NCBI GenBank assembly: GCA_000499405.2
Contig: HG738137.1
Coordinates: 5,022,001 to 5,086,000 of the forward strand
Reading direction: 5' to 3'
Origin: Onchocerca volvulus
Lineage: Eukaryota; Nematoda; Chromadorea; Rhabditida; Onchocercidae
Length of the DNA: 64,000 nucleotides
Shown piece after piece: positions 24,501 to 37,426 of the stretch (the stretch's first letter is position 1; each line of letters opens with the position of its first letter). A program made the position numbers and the translations under genes. The notes below the pieces were generated by a model, which did not search any database, was not told where the DNA came from, and saw only the letters and a program-made list of their open reading frames with translations.

Positions 24501-26175
24501 ATTCATTGTTTGGGGTGCATTTTGCTTTTCTTCTAGAAAAATGAAATTCTTCATATGTAATATTTCGACCTTAAAATCTCGAGGATGCAAATTGTCGAAA
24601 AAAAAAATGGTATGCAAATTAGTTTTTGGATTGCTTAAATTTTTGTTTATCTCAGGTGGAAATAATGAAATGCATACTCTCACTTTACCTGGTAGACAGC
24701 AGAAGGAACAGCGAATTAATGACCGAATTGGGGACCAAAGACCAAATAACACAGTTGAACAGCACCATTTGACCAATGGACATGAGTCACTGAACATGCT
24801 AAAAGTGAGTAGTTTAGTTTTTACTATTTATTTCTATTTTTCAGAAAATACTTTTAGCTTTGATATTTAAATCTCTTAGCGTTTTTTGATATCTGTAAAT
24901 GGTGGAACAAAAATTTGAATTGATAGTTCAGTATTTTATTCTTTATTTTTGATTCAGCTAGAGAATATGAATGGTATGTATTGATCTGTAGTAATTGTAT
25001 AAGCGATTTTCGGTATACAGCTATTATGTGAAGAAAAGCTGTAGTATGCAATTACTTTGAGATCAGGAAACTGCTTAATACAGCAGTCTCCAAAAGTCTT
25101 AACATCAGATTCGGAAAACTTAATTGCGACAACTATTTTCCTTGCCTTTTCCGGTGATCTTCATACCTATATTATGTCTTTTATAAATCTTAAGTGTTAA
25201 ATGACTAATATTTTTTAAAAATTTTTTTTAAATATAGGAACGCGGATTTGCTCAACCATGCAATGGAATGCTTCCTTTATCCCAATCGAATGATGACGAG
25301 CGGAGGTTAACAGGTGGACTGGTTTCAATGATGACAGCAGCTGACATGCAGCAGCCACAACGGTCTTCCCCAAAAGCTACGGGAACGGCAAGACGTAATC
25401 GTCGTAAGGCAGATTTATCTCTGGAAGCATTGTCTTATGATGACGAGGATGAAATTACCGTCCCAACATTTGGCACAACTCAATGTAATATTTTTAATCT
25501 TTTCTATTATATACTTCCGTGGAAGTCCTGTTTCTTTTATGTCGGCTTATTGCATGTCTGCATTTGATATGTGTGAATGGAATTATATTAAGCAGATTTT
25601 TTCAATTTCTTCAGTTAGTTTTTTCAAGAGCGAACACTCTTATTTGGTAATTATCTAAGTATAGCGATTTAGCACAAAGCGTACGCTTCTTTTGTAATAC
25701 GTCCAATATATGAAAAATTATGTTGATTTTAATGTTTTAAGGCTTAATTGAAAGAAAACAAAGAACTTTGGAATTGGTTGATTTTTTAAAAATAATCATG
25801 GATTTTAGCAGCGTATCAGGCTTCGTATATAAGGCGTGTAAGTGGTCCGGGTAGTATTGTTGTTGGATGTAGTGGAAGTGCTCCAGTGCAACCTCCTTTT
25901 GCAAATATCAATGTACAAAGTGCTCAAAATAATTTTTCTGCCACAGTGGCTCGACAGCAGCAGATGTTGAAGCAGCAGGTAAGAAATTTCATTACGTGCG
26001 GGATATTTGCAATCTTTGTCGTTGGACAGTGTTTAGGTTTTGTTGGAAAAAAAAAAGTATCATGAAAATGAATCTTTTTTGAATGAGCGATAATCCAAAA
26101 TTATGCATATCACTGTGACACTTCCTTTTTTGTCTTTATTGAATGTAAATTATGTTTCAGCCGAAAACTTCTTGA
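15589..26175 (+). CDS. NCOA6: Nuclear receptor coactivator 6 homolog (glutamine-rich)
   Basis: Twenty-three exons close in frame to 1386 residues: 15589-15874, 16170-16442, 16872-17055, 17239-17475, 17881-18005, 18160-18317, 18598-18708, 18953-19114, 19595-19810, 20069-20188, 20357-20422, 20651-20759, 21041-21171, 21281-21551, 21740-22384, 23052-23138, 23450-23587, 23743-23829, 24204-24377, 24656-24804, 25238-25484, 25809-25978, 26161-26175. Three landmarks match human NCOA6 in order. The N-terminal fold is LRIALKQPATLKHLNITSV (human LRILAQNNSRQLRELGIVSV). The LXXLL receptor box is SPLLVNLL (LVNLL at 322-326). A basic patch, PPPKKRKRPTKKQL (526-539), follows the box. The rest is Gln/Pro/Ser-rich. 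In animals NCOA6 belongs to the MLL3/4 histone H3K4 methylase complex and binds nuclear receptors. The last exon is five codons; other 3' ends are possible. The intron after 17055 starts with GC. Confidence 0.88.
16811..16876 (+). repeat. Tandem duplication of the 3' splice site before NCOA6 exon 3
   Basis: Two near-copies of ATAATTCGATTCTT...CAGATATA lie side by side, each ending in an acceptor (AG at 16841-16842 and 16870-16871). Only the second keeps the NCOA6 frame. Use of the first adds 29 bases and leads to a stop within twelve codons. Confidence 0.75.
17778..17851 (+). repeat. 37-bp direct tandem repeat in an NCOA6 intron
   Basis: Two adjacent 37-base units (17778-17814 and 17815-17851), starting AACGAAATA and ending TGATACTCATC, differ at only three positions. 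They end about 30 bases before the acceptor of exon 5, so they may include branch-point or splicing-silencer sequence. No coding role is seen. Confidence 0.8.
19257..19367. repeat. Inverted repeat (33-bp arms) flanked by AT dinucleotides, NCOA6 intron
   Basis: The arms at 19278-19310 and 19335-19367 (starting GTTCAAAGTAAGCTGAGG) are complementary at 32 of 33 positions, with a 24-base AT-only spacer. AT dinucleotides also precede the left arm. RNA from either strand would fold into a long hairpin. It could be a small MITE-like element or a hairpin RNA source. Confidence 0.85.
22385..23051 (+). other. NCOA6 intron with a long poly-T tract
   Basis: This 667-base intron holds a run of about 22 T at 22917-22939 and no coding exon that I can support. 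Confidence 0.6.
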
Positions 26176-29100
26176 TATTTTTGTGTACAGAACGATGACC
26201 CCAGCTAATCATTTGTTAAAGTCATTGTGATCACTGTTTGAAACAACTTTATTGGCGATGTTTTCGTTTAGTACTGTTTCGATCAAGATGGAGTTCGGTT
26301 CGCACTCAACTTTCAGAATAGGTCTTATTCCGCACTTGTGTTTTTCTTTTTTTTTTTTATTTTATTTAATTCGTTGTTATTTCTGTTTATGTCTTTTAAA
26401 CCAGTGTAGCTACAGGATTTAATAAGCGTACAGTTAATTTGCCAGAACTTTAAAGTGAGATAATTTCACTAAATTTTCATGTCACATTCAGTTTTTTTCA
26501 AACTGTAGCTTAATTTTCGGACTTGCAATGTTCTGTGATTAGAAAGTGAAAAAATTGGAATTTAAATTCAGGAATGTTAGTAAATGCAAAGTTTTATTTA
26601 GAGTTAATGGTTCGTCTAGCATATCTCTCAGCTTCAAAAATCTCCATTTTTCTTATAGCACAGTGCCATTTTTCATTTGAATCCTAACATTTATGCCTTA
26701 TTGGGGTCCCCATATTCTATCATTTTCGTCATTTCGTTATCCTATATAATGTAAAACCCGTTTTTTGGAAAAGTGTTATTTTTATTTTTCATTTTTAAAA
26801 GTCAGTTAGGTCATGCTTGGTGTCCTTGCAAAATATAATGATTTAGGGTAGAACTATATAGAAATATCAGAACTTTTCACAAAAATTAGCTCCAACGTGT
26901 GCAGAAAAATGTATCAACTCATATCCTAGGAAAGTTGATTTGTACGAAGTAGTCTTCGTGCATAGTTTTGTCCCTGCGATCTCGTCGTTTTACGCAGTCA
27001 TGATATAAGTTTGTTTTGTCTTTAATTTCTCTTGTTTTTTCCATGTTGTATATTAAAAGCACGCAGTTCTGCAATGTTTGATAATTTGTGAATGTTTGGC
27101 ACATTTAATAAGTTTCCATTACACTTCTTTTTATTTCTACAGTTAAGTGGATTAATTTGATTTGAAATTCAAATCAGTCTTGTGACCATGTGTCTAAACG
27201 TTTTTGGTTGATTCAGTTGTGTTGCTTCATTTCTGCTGGGATATTCGCTACAACAGAAGAATTTCCTTTGCATTTCTTTTCCTCTCACAATTTTCCGAAA
27301 TCTTTGCAATTTTTTCTTGAAAAGTCATGTTATGTGCTGCTGTTCGGTATATTAATAACGTGTGTCGTGTGCATTGTCTCTTGTTTTTCAAATATTGTAT
27401 GCATGCGTGAGGAAAACTTGAAATGTCTTTCGATAATAATGTTGTTTGTTTTCCAGAAATATTTTTTAATTCAAATGATTTGATACCACGCAAACGCCTT
27501 TTAGTTAGCAGTGTTTAGATAGGTAGGCAAGAGGTGCTGGCAAATTAATTTATTTCTAGCGGTCTTTTTCGTCTAAATGAAGTTCATACTTCGTAGTTAT
27601 ATATTATACACTCATCATGCAGACAGTCTTATAATAAATATATATCACACCCAATGTATGATTAATTCAATAAATAATAGTATGAGTTACCATCATACTA
27701 TTATTTATTGAACTAATCATATTTTGTCGATTACTGGAAAAAATTGTCCAGATATTATAGTTGGAGAAGGAATAAATTATTGACAAGGAGATAAGAACTT
27801 TTGTTTTGCTATACTGTTTCCCGTAGAATTATAAATTGAAACTACGAATTGCTCATTCCTTCTAAAATTTAAATATGAAGACCTGAAAGTTGAAATTTAT
27901 ACAGAATAGAGATTCGGTGGTTGAATAATCAAATCAATTAATGAGGTTTTGAAAAAGGCCTCGCACCGAATTGCCGTATATTTGCTGTCTTGATCCATAA
28001 ATTTCCCATTGTGGTATTTCATATTATTTGCATAAATTATTTTGACTTTTGCAAACTGTTTTACTTTTTCATCTAAATATATGTACACAAGACGCGACAT
28101 TTTTAATGTGTTATGTTGACATGAAAATAAAACTTATGCTAGTACATATCTTCGTTATTCATGACAATTTCAACATGCAACGAGGAATTACATATTCAGC
28201 TCGAGAACGCGAGATATGTTTCCTAAACAAAAAGGCAAAGAGATATTTTTTTTTTATCCTTAAGAAATGCCCAGATTTCATGATATATGAACTGAAGCAA
28301 AATTATCTTTTTTTTACAAGATTTTCAGCAAAACTTAGCTACAGCAATAGGATTCAATTCTAGGAATCTAATATTTTGGGGTAAAATTACCAAAATAAAC
28401 GGAGAGGGAGAAGGGACAACTGGTGTAAAAAGAAGGGAAAGGGCGTTTGAGTCCCACTGGAAAAAAGAGTTTATGCTTGTGTGTCAGTAACTTCCCGAAA
28501 CGAATGCCAGTTCAAAAACCAGTTTGAACTAATTTGAAAAGGAGCTCTTGATTACAATTAGAAGAACGCTGGGATCTAATTTCGAAAGAATTTCGAGTCA
28601 TTGATTATTAAAATGAAATCTTTGAGAGCAAAAAGCTACGCAAGACATATAAAACTAATTAATATAATGAAGCAATAATGATTAATATACATATCGTGCG
28701 TATTTCAAATTGCTATTAAAATAAGATCAAGAAAAATGATACAAATGAATTTTATAGACACTTTGAAATGAAATTTCGGTATAGGACTCAACCTTAATCG
28801 TTAAAGTATAGTATAAAAATTAACATATATGTAGAGAAATATTTATCCGTTAAATAAAGATTATACTTAATAAATTCAATGCAAACATTGATAAGACACA
28901 CAACTTACTTAAGCAACTTAAACAACTATTCCTACAAATAAGTCTCAAAAAATGATAGTGAAAACACTAATGTTCACAGCGCGTAGAATTCACTTTCCTT
29001 CTAGCATCTAACACTATAACTATCAACACAAATGATTGATTTTGGATGAACGCTAACTGTTATACACAGCAGAATATGTATGATTCTGAATAAAATCAAA

Positions 29101-29392
29101 GGATTTTGTGCCAATGTTTTCTTAATTTGATGTTTCGTCAATTACAATTAAATTCTGGACCAATGATTCCCTACTGAACGACTTGCAGGTATAAAAGAAT
29201 ATTACACTAATGAAACAAAATATTTCTTGTAAAATTACTATTAAAAGTTAACTACATAACCGTATTATGATTATAGTAACAACACTGGTATGATATTACG
29301 TTATGGCATAAGATAAAGACTATTTATATTATTGAAACAGGAATTGCTATCAAAACATTCTGAGATGTCAAAAAATCAAACTATTATATACA
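26176..29392. other. Intergenic between convergent NCOA6 and TMEM106 genes
   Basis: This region should contain the NCOA6 3' UTR and the end of the TMEM106 transcript on the opposite strand. The only distinct structure is the hairpin at 27657-27721. Open frames at 27190-27483 and 28049-28363 have no recognisable family and no supporting splice structure. Confidence 0.5.
27657..27721. repeat. Short-loop inverted repeat (28-bp arms)
   Basis: The arms at 27657-27684 and 27694-27721 are complementary at 27 of 28 positions around a 9-base loop. The arm begins TATGATTAATTCAATAAATA. The structure is compact enough to be a pre-miRNA-like hairpin or a bidirectional 3'-end element between the convergent NCOA6 and TMEM106 genes. 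Confidence 0.85.
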
Positions 29393-31268
29393 TTACCACT
29401 CAGCAGCAGTACAATTGCCAGATGGTACACAACAAACTTGTTGAACAACAGAGAGAGTTGCCTGCTCACGATGACTTAAATATTCCAATGTTACTGATAT
29501 GTCAAATTGCATGTTGACATAGAGTGAAATTAATAGTGAAAATGGCGCCTGACAGTATTCCCTATAAAAAATAATCTGTTAAAGCAGGGGGCTTTTGAAA
29601 GTATAAAATGATTTCTAAAACTGCTGTAACAAATGCAAAACAAAAAAGTCGAATTCAAGAAGAACTAAATGAAAGGTACATTTTTTCAATCCCATTTAGA
29701 TGGAAAATGCTTCTTAAAACAGAATTCATCTGAAGACACTGGAAATATTTAATATAAAAGCCAATGTTTATGAACCATTCCATAATGAAGCGAAAATTCA
29801 AAAAAAAAAAAAAACTTCAAAAAAAAAACTTACGCGACACCACCTTTCAATGTCACTGTATTATTAAACTGTAAAGTATGTTCTTTACTGGTTCTCGGTC
29901 CAACAAAAACAGTAGTTGTGTTACCACCAATACCTATGACATCCGTTGACCAAGGTTGAAATTTTGACAATATCGTGGCCGATGAATTTAGCACTCTTAC
30001 AGAATAATAATTTGCATTGGATATATTGAATTCATTCTACAACAAATTTTTTAGGAAAATACAATTTTAAAAGTACAATGGATATATATATATATAGCCA
30101 CAAGAACTTATGGAAATGGTTGTTGGTAATGAAAATTATGATTGGAATCTTTTTCGAATGGTGCGTTTTTTTTTTTAACATTTCAATATGAGATTTTTTA
30201 AAAGACCATAACCCAAGAATGACAAATTCTGCGCTATATATATATATATATATATATAATGAGATTCTTTTGAAATAAGGAAATTCTTTAAAAAACGAAT
30301 AATTTAGACTGCACCTATCCATAGGATAATCGATAACAGGCTAACAAAAGGTTCACTTGATACATAATTTGATTCAGTCATATTACTAGTCAAAACATGC
30401 AAAATGATACTGAAATTATAGAACAGCATATATACGCTAACGTAAATAGAAGATTTTCAAAACACTGAATTATAGAAGCTAGCAAAAGTCGAAATTATAA
30501 ACTTTCCAATTGATGATAAAAGCAAGTTTAAAAATTACCATAAAGTGGAAACTAATATGATTTTTATCATGATCAAAAACTGTTATGATTTCAACTGGTG
30601 GTCTTATGCTACTTAGATAAATTGCGCGTGGTACCAATAAGAAAATTACAACACCTGCCAGTGAGAGACAGCCAAGAACGACACCGAAAACGTAAAGCCA
30701 ACTGAAATGTAGTATATAAAAGATGATATCCAATTAAAAAAAAGAAATGAAATGGAAATCGGAAATTAAATTATGTTTTAATTTAATTTCAATTTTTCAT
30801 GAGTCTTCCTATGTTTGAAATTAGAACAGGAAATCGTCAATAAATAAATGAAACATACGTTCTTTTCGGTTTTAAACGATCATCATTAACTGGAATTAGA
30901 GCAACCAATGTTTCCTCCAATTCTGAAAAAAATTTCCATTATTTCATTCAAATAAAATGTAGATTTTCTCAGTAACAAATAACTTCACTAAACACTTCCT
31001 TTTAGTATAGTAAGAACAATAAATAAAACACAAGCTCCACTCTACCTTTCGGGATTCGTCCAGAACCCTTACAACTCGGGCAAGGTACTGAACCTTCCAT
31101 CAGTTCAGTGTAACCCATTGAGTTGGCTCTCGATGGAGTGGCACATTCATTTGTAAGATTTACTGTAGAATCAAACGATGAATAATGGTCACTAGTAGAA
31201 TTACCACTGATAAAACGATGATGCATCTTATGCATCAGATTCCTTGTACTTTTAATGACTGAATTCAT
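29393..31268 (-). CDS. TMEM106: TMEM106-family type II lysosomal membrane protein
   Basis: Five exons on the minus strand, 31268-31046, 30922-30859, 30701-30539, 30036-29834 and 29561-29393 (stop), close in frame to 273 residues. Human TMEM106B has 274. The cytosolic N-terminal part carries the family signature CPSCKGSGRIPK, followed by LVALIPVNDDRLKPKRT. One transmembrane helix spans residues about 97-120 (WLYVFGVVLGCLSLAGVVIF, then LLVPR). The luminal domain keeps NANYYSVRV, several N-glycosylation sequons (NSS, NTT, NNT, NCT), EYCQAPFSLLISLYVNMQFD and a C-terminal Cys pair (CCVPSGNC). The family sits in late endosomes and lysosomes, affecting acidification and transport. Vertebrates have A, B and C paralogs and I cannot assign one. 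An AT microsatellite (about 30234-30257) lies in the intron between exons 3 and 4. Confidence 0.93.
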
Positions 31269-32639
31269 GGTGATTTGTGTTTCACCTTGCAACCTAGCAG
31301 CACTTCAACATATGAAGACGACTGGAATGATTTCTGTAAACAAAATACAACTCATTATTTCGTTCAAAATAGTATAAACCTTTTGCACGAATTGGAAATT
31401 GCCCGAAATAAAATTCAATTAGATTGAAAAATCGAAATATATGCAACACGCAATGTTTCTCAGAATTATAAATCTCATCGTCAAGACGAAATAAACGTAA
31501 AACATACGAAACCAAGCATATATTAAATACCGAACTATTATCACATGAATTATGCAAATACATTTCATTATATGCAAGATGTCTAAATATTGTTGGATGA
31601 ACACACAATTTTGCTTCATTGGTTTGTCCAACTGAAATTTAAAAAATCAAGAAATAAGCAACTAAATTATTACAACAAAAATAAGCGATTCAAACAAACA
31701 TTTTGCCAAAAACCAGAATTATCTGGATACAATATACACCGAAGCAAATGCGCTCACTTCACTGGTGGCAAAAGGAAAAACACAAAAAAAGGCGAAAACC
31801 CAATTTTTAGTGTCTGAGTGAGATAGTTTTCACAGTTATGAAATAGCTTCAAAAATTATCCATGTCCTAAAAGTAATGTAACAACACTGTCTTCAATAAG
31901 AAAGTTCTCTTGAAAGGTTTTTCCATATAATGTAAAACTTTCTGAAGAATGTTTGTTTGGAAAATATCGAGTATTTATTAGATAAAATATTTGGAAGTAG
32001 TAAACTTCATGGTTCTAATAACCATTTTGTAAGGAATAAGAATCCATAACGACTTTAGAAGCAAAAAAAGCGGTTCTTTTTAGAATCTTTTTTTTATTGG
32101 TAAGGATACATTAGAAGCAGAAATAATAAAAAGATATACTTTCACTCATAATGACACCACAACGCCTTAAAATATCAAAATAGGCAATAATTTTCAGCAA
32201 CAAAAGCAGATTCTTTGTCGATAAGGACTATTCTCCTAAGCATGTCTCACCTAACAATAAAATGCTATAACATGCGAAATATTTAAAAGAATTAGAAGAT
32301 GATAAAGAAACATCTATGATGAGCACATGAGGAAATATTATTTCGCTAATCATTTAAAGCAAAAATTTCCTAAAAACTCTCATAGATAATCTTGAAATAT
32401 TTTTAATAAATTAACGTTAGTATTAAACCAGTATTAAACCTCTCCTCCCCACCGCTAGTTTTAAATCCCATTATATAATATGTATAATATTAAATAATTA
32501 AATATTGACATTTATGTACATAATAAAAGTATTAAAGTCGATGGAAATTTAAATATTTTGATAAGTTGCACTCAGTAAAATACATGCAGTATAACAGACT
32601 TCACATTTAATCATATAGTTATATTAAACAATTGACATC
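31269..32639. other. Intergenic between EXOC8 and TMEM106 (same strand)
   Basis: No gene is supported in this 1.4-kb AT-rich spacer. A possible trans-splice acceptor on the minus strand (GCTGCTAG, ending near 31303) lies about 35 bases before the TMEM106 start. The two genes share orientation, so operon-like co-transcription is possible but unproven. Confidence 0.4.
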
Positions 32640-35600
32640 TCAAACATGTGCCACATCTTCGTCACTAGAAGCCGCGTGAAAATTCCCTCGATACCGTAAG
32701 AGACTTTCGAATTTTGTTTCTAAAAGTTCGGATAATATTCCCATTGCTGATTCATTGTATATCACATCACAGAGAGGCAATAACTGCAAAAATCTTGAAA
32801 ATCATTATTTGATTTTGAGCAGTGGGTAAAATGATGATATTCGTATTTCTTCTGTTGGATACTATGAAAACTGAAATAATTTTATAAATCTTTTTTGGTT
32901 ACTATAATTTAAAGAAAATAGTCTCTGATGATTGAAACATGTTACTCCTGTCATTAAGATCACATGAAAGAAGCATATTACAGAGCAATATTCAACAGAA
33001 AGAATACGAATACTCAATAAATACATAAATCAGTATTGCATATGTCTCAAGAAGATTGAATTTGTGAAATCGAGAATCTAAGATCCTGGTATACTGCAAA
33101 ATGTAAATAATTTGTATTCAATCAGTTCATGAAAATTTTCTAGATGTGAATGCACTGAAGCCAAGATCATAATTCCGAAGATTCAAAAATATTTGATTGA
33201 ACTTGAAGTTGTGTAGTGAAAAAAATACAACATTCCAAAGAGAAAGGAAAATATTGCTAACCTGAGAAACAATGAATATTGATGTATATTGTTGCAAAGA
33301 TGATTTTGGTGCATTTTTCAAATGATTCAAATATTCACTCCAAAGCTTCACCATGAATGAATCCGTAAGATATCGTAAATGTGAAAATCTGAAAAAATAC
33401 TGTCATTTTTTTAAAAAACCCATGCTATATATTTAAGCTACACTGCAAATGTCAAAATATGAACAGGGAGAGAATTAGAAAATTATCAGAACAACACTAT
33501 AAAATGAGCAAATCTCGACATTAAAAAATATTTCAAAATTTTATCATTTGAGAAAATGACCTTAGCATTGCAAGATCACGAGCCAGCACATAGGCAACTC
33601 GAGAAAAATGACAAGCATTCTGAGTAATATTGATAGAAGAACGCTGTGTGGTAGACAACGCCCAATCAACTGCGAGTCCCATATCAGACATTTCCTCTAT
33701 AAAACGATTCACATTCGATTCATTTTCCATATTGTAAGCTCTCCAACGCTCTTCCTAAAAATGTGTACAGAAGATAGAAATTTAAAGAATTGTATTAAGT
33801 GTTAGTTTTGTGAATTTTACATGCGCAATTTTGGAAGAAAAAATTTTAAATCTTTAGTACAAAAGTAAACCTTATTACTTATTTGAATCACAAGAAAAAT
33901 CAAAATTTTAAAACTAAGAAATCGAAATTCAAAATTCAATAATTATTTGAAAAGGGCTAATAATCCTTATGATCCTTTAAAAGGACCACTAATACTATTT
34001 AATCAAGAATAATAAATTGCATTTCAAAATAAGTTTTTACAACATAAAATGTGAAAGCGAAAAATTCTCTAAGGGCAACATAAAACCTACCGAAACTCGA
34101 AGACGAATTGATTCGATTATGTTGGTAAAATTTGTTTCAATTGCAGTCTTAAGTGATGGCGCAAGCAGACGATGCACTTCAAAAGACAAATCAACACCAA
34201 TAGCAATTAAATTCTCGCAGTGTGTCATCAATATTCGCCAGGTATGTGCAAGTACTGCCATCGTTGGTGCCACCTAGACAGAAGCAAATAGCGATTGCTT
34301 TTAATATTTCCCTTTTGAGATTCACTAGAATGAATTTCAGAGGCATAAAATTGAAAATATAACGAGAATTCTCTTACTTTTAAATAAATCCTATTTAATG
34401 GCGAAAATCACTTCAGGTGACCAATATTTTTAAATGACAAAAAAGTCTTGATTACGTACTTCGATAACATGCCTTCGTATTAAAGACAGCATAACACTCA
34501 ATTCTCCAGAACACCAATGTAGTATAAGCGAAAAATGCTCAGGTTGCATTAAGAATTCCTTAACAACGTCTGATATAACATTCAGAAACTGCTGCGATAA
34601 TTGTCGTACATACGACAGTGGTTCTTCACTCATTGTCAATTCTCGAGTAGTTGTTCGCAGCTGAAAATGAATTAAAAAGAAAAATTCAAGAATCACCTGT
34701 AATGGGACTTGCAGTTAATTAAATCAAACTCGACTTAATAAAGCTTAATATTTAATTGATTTAAAGGAATTTCGTGATTTAATCTTCATTACATAATGAA
34801 TCCTAGCATCTTTTTTTCAAACAGGAACTTTTAATCCTTCAGTACTTTAGCTTTTTAGTTTTCATTTTATGGAAAAGATAGATTGTTCACTGTAAGGCGG
34901 TATGTAGAAATACAGAAAACTAAGACACTGTGTAATATCTAAAAATGATGAAATAACTATCCAATGTTGCAAATGTCGCTGTAATGTAAAATATCGATCA
35001 ACATGCTGTCAATCGTAAAGCAATAGTTCAAGGTTGTGTTTTATCTCAATGAGAAGTCTTATTATGATACACCGATAATGATATCTATGAAACAGAAGAA
35101 AAGAAAAAATAGAAACTACTGAGTAAAATATGTAAAAAACACTGATTTGTACATTTTATAGATTGTTATGTAATCTAGTAGCGTTATTTCTTGATAGTAA
35201 AAAATGCAGTTTATAATTTATTTCAAATGTTCATCTTCTTTTCTCATCATCTTATAGCTGAAAAAATTTTCAATTTTGAGATAATGAGGATTATTTGAGA
35301 TGAAAGCGTCTATTTTTTAAATATTCAAAGGCACAAAAAGTAACTAACCATAGTGCTTCTTTTTTTCAAGTAAAGGTCAACTGCTTGTGGCGCTCGACCA
35401 AGAATTGTCAAAAGATTGATTGCTTTCCTAACAGCTCGAGGACCACCATGCAAAGCACCTGGACGGCGAACCTAAAGCAATAAGACATAAAATTTGATGA
35501 TAAAAATGAACTCTTTAGAAGCATTTTAAAGATTCCATTATCATCGATGAAAAATTTTCTCATGCTGATAAAATTACCTTGCCTCTTCGCTAAGTAATTG

Positions 35601-37369
35601 CACAATTTGGGCTTCACGAAGCGTCAACTGCGTATCGATTGCTGCTTCTCGTGTATTACAACTTTTCCATTCCATTATCAACTCCACCTAAAGCATAGGT
35701 ATAGCCTTTATAAACATATTTTTATCTTTAATTCCGAGTGACTTATATTTTAAATCAGTGATTTTAATCTCATTTATTTCACAAGCCTCTTCTGTAAGAA
35801 TTCATGCATTTGTAATATTTTTTTTCTTATGAATATTATAATCTTATGAACTGAACTTCAGAAGACTACCGCGTGCTCCATGTCTCGATGAGCAATGCAA
35901 TCATCCAATTCTGCAGGTAATTCATTGAGCCATGCGCTTTCATCAGGTGTTTTAGTAATACCCGATTCCATAACCGGCACGAGTTGGTTAGATACTTCCA
36001 CTTTGGTTGACAGGTCTTGTCGACGTTTTCCACGAATTGTTGCTTGACGCACTAATGATCCCTCATGGAGAAGCTCTCTTTTAGCATTCTCAATGCATTC
36101 CAACCATTCTTTTTTGATTCGGGCATTTTCAGCAAGAAAAACCCTGTTTGGGAAACTTCTTCAAGATTAAATTAAACTCAGACATTACTTGTTGTCTTCA
36201 AGGATGGAAAGTACTGAAAAACAAGAAGTGTTTTTCAAATTCAATTGAGCTTATTGCCTCTTTCATCTGTTCCAGTATACGTATTCCCTTTTATTTGCAT
36301 GCATTTGAATGGTGTCTAATTGACAGAATACCTTTGTCCTGGAAAAATTAACAGCTTAAACATGCTGGTTGCAGTCTCGCCATTTTCTCTATCCTTGATA
36401 TTAACAGCTGCTATGTTATTCAAGGGATGTGAAGATTCCAACTGAAAACGATACTTCCCTAAAAATAAGATTATTATATACAAGAAATGTAAATTTGTAC
36501 CTCTCTAATGATATTTCATAAATTAAAACATATGTGCGAAATTAATGTTCACTTATAACCTGAAGATGGTTGTCCAATGAGTAGACGATCTGATAACAAA
36601 ATAAGCATGACATTATATTGTGGTCTCATGCTATCGCTGCACAATTGAACCACTTCACCGTGCATGATCACTCGATCAGAACTGGATAAATTATTCAATA
36701 GAGTCTGTAAACTTCACTGACATGAAAATCAAGCTGCTGTAAAGCGAAATAAGTAGTCAGGAACTTTACTATAAGCAGTAACATGGCAACTTGAAAAGAT
36801 ATATCACTGTTTTTTGGAAAATACTGCTCATTATCATTGATATACATTGAAACCCACAGCGATACCGTCCATTTTTTGCATCAATATATTTATTGGATTG
36901 ACGCTGAATGAAGAAGTATGAAGACTAGCAGTTCCAATAGAAGAACGATCTTCTCCAGTCATCTGCATCAGTGATTCAATAAGCATTCGTTGATCCGATA
37001 GTAATGATGAAAGTTCATATATTTCCCGTTCCAGGTCTAAAAATCGAAAACTCTCAGAAAAAGCAAATTTTTTCTACTTTAAATAAACGTATAAATGAAT
37101 TTTCTGAATTCACATTTGCATTTAATTAATTTGTATATATTCGCGTGCAATATTAAAATTTTTTTTAACTGGAACTTACTGTATGTTTTTTTAGCGAAAA
37201 AATGAATTTTAAAATGACAAGACAACTTTAAATTTCATTCCAAGTTTACGAAATTGTTCACAAAATTATATAAATATATAAATGATCAGCTAATAAAAAA
37301 AAAGTTACTACATAGCTGGTACTTCATGTTTAGACATTTGTTACCAAAACTTTCAGCATAAATCCATCT

Positions 37370-37426
<57 letters not shown>

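Noticed and set aside
29332..29517. Plus-strand open frame considered as the last NCOA6 exon
   Set aside because: The opposite strand of this segment encodes the conserved C-terminus of the TMEM106 homolog in phase, so the plus frame is its shadow. NCOA6 closes at 26175.
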